A stretch of DNA of 64,000 nt from Thermomicrobium sp. 4228-Ro (GTDB lineage Bacteria > Chloroflexota > Chloroflexia > Thermomicrobiales > Thermomicrobiaceae). Position 1 is the first letter of the stretch. Every line of letters begins with the position of its first letter. This document shows positions 1 through 8,636 of this stretch, piece by piece. A program made the position numbers and the translations under genes. Under the pieces are notes generated by a model, which was not told the DNA's origin, searched no databases, and worked only from the letters and a program-made list of their open reading frames with translations. The DNA lies in the NCBI RefSeq assembly GCF_026241205.1, contig NZ_JAPFQM010000006.1, forward strand, positions 744,001 to 808,000, in the 5' to 3' direction.

Positions 1-94
1 CCTTATGCCGTTTTGGTAATTCGTTGGCGATATCGCACAGAATACCGCCGATGGTAATGGCTATAACTTCGTCCGTCATTTCCGGCAAGGGCAT
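1..94 (-). CDS. Partial hypothetical protein running off the left edge
   Basis: A minus-strand frame opens at an ATG at 94 and stays open to the window edge, giving about 31 residues beginning MPLPEMTDEVIAITIGG. The segment is mildly acidic and hydrophobic and is protein-like. A GAGGTCAGG stretch lies about 11 nt upstream. The DNA here is visibly richer in A and T than the rest of the window, which could mean a transferred or remnant gene. Plus-strand frames are also open over parts of this stretch, so the call is weak. I do not recognise a family. Confidence 0.3.
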   Translation of the reverse strand, partial: MPLPEMTDEVIAITIGGILCDIANELPKRHK

Positions 95-238
95 TTCGCA
101 TTGTGCCTGACCTCGCAGCTCGGCTGCGTCAGTCACTCCTACCCATGGGCTGAACTGACTGGTTATGCCGACGGAAGGTATTCGGCCAGGGGGCGATCGT
201 ATCGATCCCCGCTAGCGGTGCGATCGGGGAGGTGAGCC

Positions 239-439
239 GTGCAGAACGGAGAGCGGGCACACTCGCTCGGGACGATGCGTCGGTTCGTGTTCTGGATTGT
301 TACCCTCAGTGGGGCAATCGTTCTCGCCTGTGTTGTCCTGTTCGTGGCGTTCTACCTCTGGTTCGGTGTTGCCCGGATCGAGGGCAGCACGATTTCGACC
401 GAGTCCGTAACGGTCGTCTCGATCACGCCACAGCCGTGA
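239..439 (+). CDS. Small single-pass membrane protein
   Basis: The 66-residue product has a short basic N-terminus, one strong transmembrane segment at about residues 17-40 and a short outside tail rich in Ser, Thr and Val. A GTG start at 239 is chosen because GGGGAGGTGA lies at 227-236; an internal ATG at 275 (MRRFVFW) is an alternative that keeps the membrane segment. It faces the Mo-enzyme gene across about 340 bases. No family is recognised, so the function is unknown. Confidence 0.5.
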   Translation: MQNGERAHSLGTMRRFVFWIVTLSGAIVLACVVLFVAFYLWFGVARIEGSTISTESVTVVSITPQP

Positions 440-783
440 GTGCCGACCGGGCAAACCGGATTGCTAGCGCGGCTCGCTCGGGGAGCGTGCGGACGGCTGC
501 ACCACGCCCGACGCGCACGCGATACGTCCACCTGGCCATGCAGGCGCGTCAATGCGCTGTGTGTCCCCGTTTCCCGGCAATCGGGGAGATGCGCCGCCCC
601 GATCCCAGCCACTGCCTGCTGGAAACGCTGGGTAGCGCGGGTTCCTGCCATGCGACTGCCACCGGGCCCTGCGCTCGGGTTCGCTCCCGACCAGGCTGCA
701 GTGGCCGCTCGGGAGGCGGTCGCTGGGAGCATGCGCGAAGCGATCGGACCGGGTGACAAGCGACCCGATCGCTTCGCTCCCCC
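440..783. other. Gap without a convincing gene; hairpin at 738-776
   Basis: Open frames here are Arg/Ala-rich shadows and none has a credible start. The only structure noticed is an inverted repeat with 11-base arms, GAAGCGATCGG at 738-748 and its complement ending near 776, just beyond the stop of the minus-strand Mo enzyme. It could act as that gene's transcription terminator, but no T-run follows it. Confidence 0.4.
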
Positions 784-3054
784 TCAGCTCGCCGAGGCTT
801 CCTGGAGCGCTGCTCGGACGCGTTCCGGCGTGATCGGAAGCTCGGTCATGCGCACGCCGATCGCGTCGGCGATGGCATTGGCGACCGCAGCGGCGGTCGG
901 TATCACCGGCGGTTCACCGACTCCCTTCGCGCCGAAAGGACCGACCGGCGAGGGCACCTCGACCAGCTCGACGGCGATCGCCGGAAGGTGGCTCGCCTTC
1001 GGGAGGTCGTAGTCGAGGAACGTCGGGTTGAGCGGTCGGCCGTTCTCGTCCCAGCGCATCGCCTCGTGGAGCGCCCAGCCGACCCCTTGACCGACGCCAC
1101 CGTGCACCTGCTCTTCCACCAGTGCCGGGTTGAGCGCCCGCCCCACGTCCTGGATCGCGACGAGGTCGAGGAGGTGCACTTCGCCCGTCTCGGGGTCGAC
1201 GCGCACGTGCGCGATCTGCAGGTCGAAACCGGGCGACTGCTGGGTCACGGCCACCCGGCCCGTGCCGTAGACCGGCGCGTACCGACCGCCGAACGCCATG
1301 CTGAGCGCGGCAATGTGCTGGAGCGTGATACGGCGATCGGGCACGCCACGTACCTGAACCGCCCCGTCGACCAGTTCGAGGTCTTCCGGTGCTGCTTCGA
1401 GCTCGCTGGCGGCGATCTCCAGGAGCTGCCGTTTCGCTTCCTCGGCCGCTGCCTTGACGGCGAGTCCGACCGTGTAGGTGATCTTGCTCCCGCCGCTCAT
1501 CCCCGCGTACGGGGCGGCATCGCTCGGGAGGAGCGCGATGCGGACGCGCTCGACCGGTTGCTCGAGCACCTCAGCGGCGATCATCGCGAGGACGGTATGC
1601 GTACCGGTGATGTCGACAGCGCCGAGCGTCACGGTGAAGGTACCGTCGTGGTTGAGGCGGACGTTCGCTGCGCAGGGTTCGATGCCACCCGGCCAGCCGC
1701 CGATGGCGAGTCCCCAGCCTTCGTTCGGGCGCTTCTCCCGTGCGCGCCAGAGGGGATGTTCTCGCGCGCGCTCGAGGACCTCGACGAGTCCGATCGGTGG
1801 CCAGGGGACGCCGTTCGGCTGGAGATCACCGGTCCGGGACGCGTTCCGGAGGCGCACCTCGAGCGGGTCCAGACCGATCCCCCGAGCCAGCTCGTCGACC
1901 AGTTGTTCGACGGCGAAGGTCGCTTGCGGAACTCCCGGAGCCCGGTAGGCCCCGGTGCCCGGCTTGTTGGTCAGGACCTCGTATCCGACGAGATCGAGGT
2001 GCTCCCAGCGATAGGTGCCCCCTAGGAGCAGCAGCGCGATATTCACCGGGGCGCCGGGGTAGGCGCCGGAATCGAAGATGACGCGTGCCGAAAGTGTCGT
2101 CAGCGTTCCATCGCGGCGGATCCCGCCGCGCAACTCGAAGATCGCCGCCGGTGCGGGTGTGGCGAGCAGGAACTCTTCCGTGCGCGTGAGGACGAGCTTG
2201 ACCGGTCGGCCGAGCCGGAGCGCGACCGCTGCGACGAGCGGTTCCAGCAAGACCGTCTTCCCGCCGAAGCCACCGCCGACTTCCATGGGGACGACCGTGA
2301 CCAGCTCGTGCGGGAGGCCCAAGGTCGTGGCCGTCACGTTGCGGCAGTAGAACATGCCTTGTGTGCTCGTGTAGATCGTGACACCGCCGTCGGGACGCGG
2401 CACGGCGACCGAGGCATGCGGTTCGAGATACGACTGGTGGACGAACGGCGTGCGGTAGGTGCGTTCGATCACGAGGTCCGCGCTGGCGAAGCCCTGTGCC
2501 ACGTCGCCGCGCTGGAAGCGCACGGCGTTCGTGACGTTGGCCGGCAGTCGGCGGATATCCAGCTCCTCGCCGCCGGACACGGTCGCGTGCATCCCTGCTT
2601 CTGCCCATTCGCCCTCGAGTTCCTTCGGGCGGATAGCCGGTGCGTCGGGACGCATCGCCTCGAGCGGGTCGACGACAGTCGGTAGCTCCTCGTACTCCAC
2701 CGCGACGAGCTCGGCCGCATCGGCTGCGGTATAGGGCGAGTCGGCGACCACGACCGCGACCGGCTGACCGGCGAAGATGACCTTGTCGCGGGCCAGGAGG
2801 TGCCGGGCTCGTTCAGCTGGCTCCGGTCCTGGTGGCAGGAGATCCTGGCCGGTCAGGACCGCGACGACTCCCGGCAAGTGGCTGGCAGCACGGGTGTCGA
2901 TGCGGACGATACGAGCGTGCGCGTGTGGACTCGTGACGAGCCGGGCGTGGAGGAGCCCCGGTATGCGCAGGTCGTCGGTATACCGTGCTTCGCCGCGCAC
3001 CTTCGGTTCAGCATCGCGTCGCTTGAGCGGTTTGCCGAGCAGTGTCGTCGTCAT
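784..3054 (-). CDS. Xanthine dehydrogenase-family molybdopterin-binding subunit (solitary)
   Basis: This 756-residue protein is a full-length large subunit of the xanthine dehydrogenase/aldehyde oxidase family, which hydroxylates carbonyl or N-heterocyclic substrates using a Mo-cytosine-dinucleotide cofactor. The N-terminus has the family's opening (KPLKRRDAEPKVRGEARYTDD), a GGGFGGK cofactor loop lies mid-protein, and a GVGEPP motif near the C-terminus carries the catalytic Glu. The active-site loop reads GAYRAPG, as in xanthine-type enzymes, and not the AYxCSFR of form I CO dehydrogenase, so it is not a second CoxL. GGGAAGGGAGAG precedes the ATG. No FAD or 2Fe-2S subunit gene lies next to it, so it must borrow partners or use those encoded elsewhere. 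The substrate cannot be predicted. Confidence 0.88.
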   Translation of the reverse strand: MTTTLLGKPLKRRDAEPKVRGEARYTDDLRIPGLLHARLVTSPHAHARIVRIDTRAASHLPGVVAVLTGQDLLPPGPEPAERARHLLARDKVIFAGQPVAVVVADSPYTAADAAELVAVEYEELPTVVDPLEAMRPDAPAIRPKELEGEWAEAGMHATVSGGEELDIRRLPANVTNAVRFQRGDVAQGFASADLVIERTYRTPFVHQSYLEPHASVAVPRPDGGVTIYTSTQGMFYCRNVTATTLGLPHELVTVVPMEVGGGFGGKTVLLEPLVAAVALRLGRPVKLVLTRTEEFLLATPAPAAIFELRGGIRRDGTLTTLSARVIFDSGAYPGAPVNIALLLLGGTYRWEHLDLVGYEVLTNKPGTGAYRAPGVPQATFAVEQLVDELARGIGLDPLEVRLRNASRTGDLQPNGVPWPPIGLVEVLERAREHPLWRAREKRPNEGWGLAIGGWPGGIEPCAANVRLNHDGTFTVTLGAVDITGTHTVLAMIAAEVLEQPVERVRIALLPSDAAPYAGMSGGSKITYTVGLAVKAAAEEAKRQLLEIAASELEAAPEDLELVDGAVQVRGVPDRRITLQHIAALSMAFGGRYAPVYGTGRVAVTQQSPGFDLQIAHVRVDPETGEVHLLDLVAIQDVGRALNPALVEEQVHGGVGQGVGWALHEAMRWDENGRPLNPTFLDYDLPKASHLPAIAVELVEVPSPVGPFGAKGVGEPPVIPTAAAVANAIADAIGVRMTELPITPERVRAALQEASAS

Positions 3055-3309
3055 CGCTCGAGCTCTCCCTTCCCCCTCGGTCGTGCCGTGCTGAACCAGT
3101 CTACGACGCCGTCTCTTCGTCGAGAAGTTGTCCGGAGCGGCTGGAGCGGGCCGTGGCCACCGCTGGCGCTCGAGCTGCCCGACCCGGCCGCGACCGTGCA
3201 GTCTACCGTGGCAGGTGCCGGGCCGGTAGGATGTTCTTGCACGAGGTTCGTACCCTCCTACCGAGACGCGGCAGTTCCTGTTCGGCTCGACCGTCTAGCG
3301 GAGGGAAGG

Positions 3310-4293
3310 GTGAGTCAGCCGATGAGCGGAGGGAAGGTCACGGTTCTGTGCCCGAATCTCGGCCTGGATCGGATCGGGTCGCTGGGGGCGCTGGAACCGG
3401 GTACGGTCATGCGCTTCCGCTCGGCTTTCGTCTCGGCAGGCGGGAAGGGGTTGAACCTCGCCCGGGCGGCTGCGGCGCTGGGTGCCGAGGCGAGCGTGGT
3501 CGGCTTCCTCGGTGGCTGGATCGGGCGGCTCGTGGCTGAACTCGCCGACCGCGAGCGTCTCGCGGTGCACCCCTACTGGTTCCAGGCGGAGACCAGGGTC
3601 AACACGATCGTCCTCGAGGACAGTGGCCGGGTGACGGTGTTCAATGAGGAAGGCCCCCGGCTCGACGCGAGTCTGGCGTCGGAGTTGCTCGAGTTGCTCG
3701 CTCGGAAGCTCGGGGACAGTGCGCTGGTGGTGGCGATCGGCTCGCTCCCACCTGGCCTCCCAGTCGCCCTGTATGTCGAGTGTGTCGCGCTGGCCCGTTC
3801 TCGCCAGCTCCCGGTCATCGTCGATGCCGCACGGGAAGCGCTGGTGGCAGTGCTCGCTGCCGAACCGGACATCCTGACGCCCAACGTCTTCGAAGCCGAG
3901 GGCGCACTCGGACAGGCGAGCGCCGAGCTCGTCACCGACGATCCAGTGGAACTCCGCGAACGAGCGCTGGCAGCAGCGCGAGCGCTCGCCCGGGCGACGC
4001 GACAGGCGGCGATCGTCAAAGCCGGGGCAGCGGGTGCAGCGGTCGCGACGAAGGAGCGATTGTGGTTCGTGCCCGCGCCGAGTGCGGTGACCGTGCGCAA
4101 CCCGATCGGTGCCGGCGATGCGTTCGTCGCTGGCCTCGCGACCGGACTCCTGCGCGGTTGGCCGATCGAGCGCGCTGTGCGGCTGGCCGTGGCGGCCGGT
4201 TCCGCCAGCGTGGAGACGTTGCAACCGGGAGCCGTCGAGCGCGGACGGGTGGAGGAACTCGCTGGCGCAGTCGCTCCCGTCGTCATCGAGTAG
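3310..4293 (+). CDS. PfkB-family sugar kinase (1-phosphofructokinase/tagatose-6-phosphate kinase type)
   Basis: The 327-residue protein is a ribokinase-fold kinase that phosphorylates a sugar or sugar phosphate with ATP in the cytoplasm. It opens with the FruK/LacC-style pattern of a short strand then GLDR, has the glycine-rich SAGGKGLNLARAAAALG substrate segment near residues 42-60, and the PfkB signature NPIGAGDAFVAGLATG near residue 265, whose Asp is the catalytic base. The GTG at 3310 is preferred because GGAGG sits five bases upstream; the ATG at 3322 would leave a spacing of about 17. No phosphotransferase genes are nearby, so the substrate is open. Confidence 0.85.
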   Translation: MSQPMSGGKVTVLCPNLGLDRIGSLGALEPGTVMRFRSAFVSAGGKGLNLARAAAALGAEASVVGFLGGWIGRLVAELADRERLAVHPYWFQAETRVNTIVLEDSGRVTVFNEEGPRLDASLASELLELLARKLGDSALVVAIGSLPPGLPVALYVECVALARSRQLPVIVDAAREALVAVLAAEPDILTPNVFEAEGALGQASAELVTDDPVELRERALAAARALARATRQAAIVKAGAAGAAVATKERLWFVPAPSAVTVRNPIGAGDAFVAGLATGLLRGWPIERAVRLAVAAGSASVETLQPGAVERGRVEELAGAVAPVVIE

Positions 4294-4884
4294 CAGCACA
4301 ACTGTCCGGTCGCTGCGGCTTGCTAGTCCTCGCTCACAGAAGGAGCATTCGGCCTGCGGTTGGGAGGCTCCGGTCTTCCTCGTTGGGCGCCGAGCCACCT
4401 CGATCGGCGCGTGGCGCTTGCCGGAAGATATGTTCCCGCGAGTGCTCTCTCGTAGATCCCGACACAAGCTCTCGAGAGCCAGGCATGATCCGGCAAGGGC
4501 ATGGGAACGGCACCGAACCTGCTGTACGCGATCTGGGTCCCGATTCGTGTATCGTCTCGGAGGGAGGTCGCGGCAGTCGGAAAGCGATCGTAAGACAGTT
4601 TGTGCTGCCTCGTGCCCGTGGGGTGATCCAACAGTGCGTGCTGTGCCGTGCGCAGGACGTTCTGCGAGCGCACGTTCCTTCGAACTTCGCCCCACTGTTC
4701 GCCGCGTCGCGCGCCGCTCATGGACGCCAGCTGATCGATGACGTGCACCCTGGCCGCGTGCCGTCTCGTTCCGCCATCGAAGCGGAAAGGCACGATTTTG
4801 CGCACTGTGCCTTCGAGGTCTTGACATCTCTCTCTGCTAATCTCACGTTAGGAAGGACACCCTCGTGAAAACGGAGGGATGAGG
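4294..4884. other. Long gap without a convincing gene
   Basis: About 590 bases. Frames on both strands give only Arg/Ser-rich shadow translations without plausible starts. A TTGACA at 4821-4826 lies upstream of the next gene, but the nearest -10-like hexamer (TAATCT, 4838-4843) is only 11 bases away, so a promoter is not firmly supported. The stretch could be an old, decayed gene or a long leader. Confidence 0.4.
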
Positions 4885-5676
4885 ATGGTGCGAAGGGTTG
4901 CCTGCGCAATACTGGTAGCGCTCGTGACCGTCATCGCAGCGGCAGGCTCGGCGCTTACCGCGTACCAGCAGCTCTTTTACGAGTGGTCAGCGGTTGGTGT
5001 ACAACCGGGCGGTGCAATCTGGTACTACTCCGGAAACTCTCTCGGCCGTACGGACTGGAACCCGTTGCGCGGCGTGAACGCGCTCACACGGCACCAAAGT
5101 CCGGTCTACGTTCGAAATCCGACTGGGGACATCCGGAGTCCCGGTACAACGCTGTATTTCATTCATAGGGGACAGGTGCGGAAGACGGTGCCCTCGTACG
5201 CTTGGTCGATGGTCGGCTGTGGGGCGATCGCACCGGGTGGGGCTGTCTTCGGCGGCTGTACAGTCGACCCACAATACCTCGGTGGCTTCGCGAGTACGGT
5301 GCGAGCGGAGGATCGTGGGACGTGGGCGTTCCTGCTCTGCGATGCCGCGGGCTGTTACGGCGGTGTCGGGCGGGATCGCACCTGGACGCTCTGGTCGGAG
5401 GTGACGCGTGAAGAACCGTCTCGTCCTCGCTGGTGCTCTCGGTGTCGCAACGCTCGTCGTGGCCCTGCTCCTGCTACGTCAAACCGCACTTCTCGCGTCG
5501 ATTCCCGGACTGGCCCAGGTGGAGTCAGCGGCGGAGGCGCGCCGGGACGGGGAAGAAACGCCCGTCCTGCGCGTCGCGGGTCGGCCGGTGACGGTGGCCG
5601 ACCTCGCCGAGATGGAGCGCTGGACTGTGGCGAACCTCGACTGGATGCGGGATGCGCTCACCAACACGACCGATGA
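4885..5676 (+). CDS. Exported protein of unknown function with an out-of-frame extension
   Basis: The product begins with a clear signal peptide (MVRRVACAILVALVTVIAAA) and continues as a Gly/Tyr/Trp-rich secreted domain of about 150 residues with two cysteine pairs (SMVGCGAI, FGGCTVD, FLLCDAAGCYGG). The ATG at 4885 is chosen because GGAGGG ends six bases upstream; the ATG at 4879 overlaps that site. After the Trp-Thr-Leu-Trp-Ser-Glu near 5400 the frame stays open for another 270 bases, but that tail is Arg/Pro/Gly-rich and overlaps the next gene in another frame, so it looks like an accident. TGA stops lie at 5402 and 5409 in the two other frames, so a one- or two-base change would restore a normal end. 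I do not recognise the domain. Confidence 0.6.
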   Translation: MVRRVACAILVALVTVIAAAGSALTAYQQLFYEWSAVGVQPGGAIWYYSGNSLGRTDWNPLRGVNALTRHQSPVYVRNPTGDIRSPGTTLYFIHRGQVRKTVPSYAWSMVGCGAIAPGGAVFGGCTVDPQYLGGFASTVRAEDRGTWAFLLCDAAGCYGGVGRDRTWTLWSEVTREEPSRPRWCSRCRNARRGPAPATSNRTSRVDSRTGPGGVSGGGAPGRGRNARPARRGSAGDGGRPRRDGALDCGEPRLDAGCAHQHDR

Positions 5677-6157
5677 GGGGCAACGTGCACTGCTCGAGCG
5701 GCACATCGCGCTCATCGAAGCGTACGGTGCCCCGACGGTCGCGCTCGCGGCGCTCATCCGCGACCGCGCCCTGGAAGCAGCGGCGGAGCGGGAGGGTCTC
5801 TGGCCGGACGAAGCCACAGTCCGCGCGCGGGTGGAACGTGATCGCGCGCTGGCAGCGACGAGCGTCGACGCTCGGCTCGCTGCATACATCCGCACGTTCG
5901 GTGAGCAGGCGTACTGGAACGAGTTGTACCCGCGCGTGGTGGCGCGAGAAATCGCACTGGAACAGTTGTACGAGGCGCGCACCGGACACCTGTCGGATCT
6001 CCAGCAGCGTCAGGCGCTGTGGCTCGAGACGGAGCGCTCGATCGTTCGGGAAGCGGAGATCGAGGTGATCGAGCGCGAGCGGTTACCTGCTTCGGTGGAC
6101 AAGGCGCTCCGGTACCTCGACGCGTACTGGGAGCTCACCGGGCAATCGCTCTCGTAG
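5408..6157 (+). CDS. Membrane-anchored/exported protein with SurA-N-like helical region
   Basis: The 249-residue protein has an N-terminal hydrophobic anchor or signal (about residues 5-24) followed by an Ala/Glu/Arg-rich, largely helical domain. The segment VLRVAGRPVTVADLAEMERW, followed by long helices, resembles the chaperone-like N-terminal domain of SurA/PpiD-type foldases, but no peptidyl-prolyl isomerase domain follows. A GGAGGTGA site at 5398-5405 places the GTG start at 5408, inside the open frame of the preceding gene, so the two were probably one operon with nearly touching ends. A role in handling or holding the upstream exported protein is inference only. Confidence 0.65.
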   Translation: MKNRLVLAGALGVATLVVALLLLRQTALLASIPGLAQVESAAEARRDGEETPVLRVAGRPVTVADLAEMERWTVANLDWMRDALTNTTDEGQRALLERHIALIEAYGAPTVALAALIRDRALEAAAEREGLWPDEATVRARVERDRALAATSVDARLAAYIRTFGEQAYWNELYPRVVAREIALEQLYEARTGHLSDLQQRQALWLETERSIVREAEIEVIERERLPASVDKALRYLDAYWELTGQSLS

Positions 6158-6431
6158 GCGAGCGCGGCGCTCCAGCAGCGGCGTCCAGCGCAGTGGGGGA
6201 CGCTCGGCTGCGGGAGCGGGTCGTTCGTCGAGAGGGCCGCGGATCACCGGAGTGGTGGACGTTTTCTCGGACCGCTGCTCGGGAACTCAGCGAGCGAATC
6301 GGACAGTGATCGGCGAGTGAACCGCTCCGACTCCCTCCGCCCGGCCTTCCCAGCGGTACGATAGCGACGCGGTGCGTGGACGCACGCGTGACCGAGCATG
6401 GACGCCCTGCTCTCGTCCCGAGGAGCGTTGC

Positions 6432-7205
6432 ATGCGGTGGGCAGCCGGCTCGGTCGTCGTCCGAGCCTATGCGGAACTCAACGACTTTCTCCCGCCACCG
6501 GCGCGCCAGCGTTCCTTCGAGGTCCCGTTGCCGCTCAGCGCGACGGTGCGCGACCTCGTTGCTGGCCTCGGGATTCCCCCGGTCGAGGTCGACCTCGTCC
6601 TGGTCGACGACGAACCCGTCGACTGGTCGTACCGGCCGCGTGGTGGCGAGCGGATCGCGATCTACCCGATGTTCGAGTCGATCGATATCGGGCCGATCCA
6701 GCGCCTGCGGCCGAAACCGCTCCGCGAGCCGCGCTTCGTCTGCGACGTGCACCTCGGACGCCTCGTGGCCTACCTGCGTATGCTCGGCTTCGATACCTGG
6801 TACGAGCGCGTGGCTGACGATGCGACACTCGCGAGCCGGGCGCGTGTCGAGCGGCGGATTCTCCTGACACGTGACCGCGAGCTGCTCAAGCGCCGGATCG
6901 TGACGCACGGGTACTGGGTGCGTTCGCTGCAGCCGCGCATGCAGCTCCTCGAGGTCGTCCGGCGCTTCGACCTGCTCGGAAGCATGCAGCCGTTCACACG
7001 CTGCCCACGGTGCAATGGCATCCTCGAGCCTGTCGCGCGCGAGGACGTCCGCGCTCGGGTCCCGCCGCGGAGCTGGGCGCGGGCGGAGGAGTTCCGGCAG
7101 TGTGCTGATTGCGGGCAGGTCTACTGGTACGGTACCCACTGCGAGCGCGTCGAAGATCTCATCGGCTGGCTGCAGCGGTCGCTGGCTCACGGTGTCGACC
7201 GATGA
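6432..7205 (+). CDS. Mut7-C RNAse-domain protein with ubiquitin-like N-terminus
   Basis: The 257-residue protein has an N-terminal ubiquitin/MoaD-like domain (about residues 5-85: AYAELNDFLPP, LVDDEPVDW, IAIYPMFES), then the Mut7-C domain (from PRFVCDVHLGRLVAYLRMLG at about residue 97), a PIN-like fold suspected to be a nuclease. A C-terminal zinc ribbon has two Cys pairs (CPRCNG and CADCGQ). This is the standard arrangement for bacterial members. The ATG at 6432 is used because AGGAG sits seven bases upstream. The physiological target is not known for the family. It is followed after 183 bases by a metallo-hydrolase gene. Confidence 0.85.
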   Translation: MRWAAGSVVVRAYAELNDFLPPPARQRSFEVPLPLSATVRDLVAGLGIPPVEVDLVLVDDEPVDWSYRPRGGERIAIYPMFESIDIGPIQRLRPKPLREPRFVCDVHLGRLVAYLRMLGFDTWYERVADDATLASRARVERRILLTRDRELLKRRIVTHGYWVRSLQPRMQLLEVVRRFDLLGSMQPFTRCPRCNGILEPVAREDVRARVPPRSWARAEEFRQCADCGQVYWYGTHCERVEDLIGWLQRSLAHGVDR

Positions 7206-7388
7206 TGACGGGGCGACATGGCACGATGCGTTTCGAACGACACGGCTCCGGCACAGGTTCCGACGTGCTCGACCGAGGTGGCCGCCGGATCGAACGTGGC
7301 GGATTGACGCGCGGGGTCATCTCGGGCGAGCATTGAGGACGCCGGAGGGCAGTGGAAGCACCGGTGTGCGACGAGGGGACAGCGCACG

Positions 7389-8636
7389 ATGTGCACGACG
7401 GAGCGCGAACGGTTCGATACCCTGATCCTCGGCGGGGAACTGGTGGATCCTGGTACGAGGCGCTTCGGTCGCTTCGACATCGGCATCCGAGACGGGGCGA
7501 TCGCCCGGGTGGCACCCTCGCTGGCGGACTCCATCGCCGAGCAGGTGATCGACGCTCGCGGGCAGCTCGTGACGCCCGGACTCATCGACCTGCACACGCA
7601 CGTCTACTGGGGTGCGACATACTGGGGTATCGAGCCGGACCCGATCGCGGCCCGTACCGGAGTGACGACCTGGCTCGATGCGGGGAGCGCAGGGGCGTAC
7701 ACCTTCCCAGGCTTGCGGCGCTTCATCATCGAGCGCAGCCAGGTACGGATCTTCGCATTGTTGAACCTTTCTTCGATCGGGCTCGCTGCTCCGACCTGGG
7801 AGTTCGCGAACCTCGCGTATTGCGACGTCGATCTGGCTGCCCGGGTCATCGAAGCGAATCGTGACCGGATCCTCGGCGTGAAAGCACGCATCGACGCGAA
7901 CACGACGCGCGGTGTCGGTATCCGGCCGCTCCAGCTCGCACGAGAGTTCGCTGACCAGCTGCGCGTACCGCTGATGGTCCATATCGGCAACGGGCCACCC
8001 ACGATCGATGACGTTGCCGAACTCCTTCGCCCGGGCGACATCCTCACGCACTGCTCGACCGGCGGTACCATGCGGATCCTGACACCGGATGGGAACGTCC
8101 ATCCGGCGATCCGGGCGCTCCGCGAGCGGGGGCTCGTCCTCGATGTCGGCCATGGGACTGGTTCCTTCAGCTTCGCTGTCGCGGAGCGGCTCCTGGCCGA
8201 GGGAATCCTTCCGGACACGATTTCGAGCGATATCCACCAGCTGGCCATACAGGGCCCGATGTTCGACCTACCGACGACCCTCTCGAAGTTTCTCGCGCTC
8301 GGCCTGACTCTGCCCGAGGTGATCGAACGCGCCACAGTCCGTCCAGCGCAGCTCATCGGTCGTCCCGAGCTGGGCAGTCTGGCCGAGGGGACACCAGCGG
8401 ACATCGCGCTGTTCCGGCTCGTCGAGGGTGACATTGTCTTTTACGACGTCAGGATGGAAGCGCGGCGGGGCTCGCAGTTGCTCGTGAACACGCTGACGAT
8501 GGTAAACGGCCGCATCCTGCCACGGACCGAGCCGAGTCCACTCCAGGTGTGGGCGGAACTTCCGGAGCACCAGCGGGGGATTCTGGCGATCGGCCATCCC
8601 TACGCGCGATTGGCGCAACGAGTCCGAGGAGGCTGA
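7389..8636 (+). CDS. Amidohydrolase-superfamily metallo-hydrolase (dihydroorotase-like)
   Basis: The 415-residue cytoplasmic enzyme has the metal-binding features of dihydroorotase-like amidohydrolases: DLHTHVYWG on strand 1 (about residue 70), GVKARI whose Lys would be the carbamylated bridge, MVHIGN and HCSTGG histidines, and SSDIHQL with the strand-8 Asp. The end of the barrel and the C-terminal beta-sandwich (GSLAEGTPADIALF, then TMVNGRI) are intact. It resembles the 'amidohydrolase/deacetylase' group annotated for many bacteria; the substrate is unknown. Its TGA at 8636 directly abuts the ATG of the dCTP-deaminase-like gene, so the two are co-transcribed. Confidence 0.85.
   Translation: MCTTERERFDTLILGGELVDPGTRRFGRFDIGIRDGAIARVAPSLADSIAEQVIDARGQLVTPGLIDLHTHVYWGATYWGIEPDPIAARTGVTTWLDAGSAGAYTFPGLRRFIIERSQVRIFALLNLSSIGLAAPTWEFANLAYCDVDLAARVIEANRDRILGVKARIDANTTRGVGIRPLQLAREFADQLRVPLMVHIGNGPPTIDDVAELLRPGDILTHCSTGGTMRILTPDGNVHPAIRALRERGLVLDVGHGTGSFSFAVAERLLAEGILPDTISSDIHQLAIQGPMFDLPTTLSKFLALGLTLPEVIERATVRPAQLIGRPELGSLAEGTPADIALFRLVEGDIVFYDVRMEARRGSQLLVNTLTMVNGRILPRTEPSPLQVWAELPEHQRGILAIGHPYARLAQRVRGG

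Noticed and set aside
784-3054. Second CO dehydrogenase large subunit
   Set aside because: The active-site loop is GAYRAPG instead of AYxCSFR or the form II AYRGAGR, and there are no CoxM/CoxS partners, so it is a general xanthine dehydrogenase-family protein.
4821-4843. TTGACA with TAATCT upstream of the exported-protein gene
   Set aside because: The 11-base spacing is too short for a sigma-70 promoter; left as unproven.
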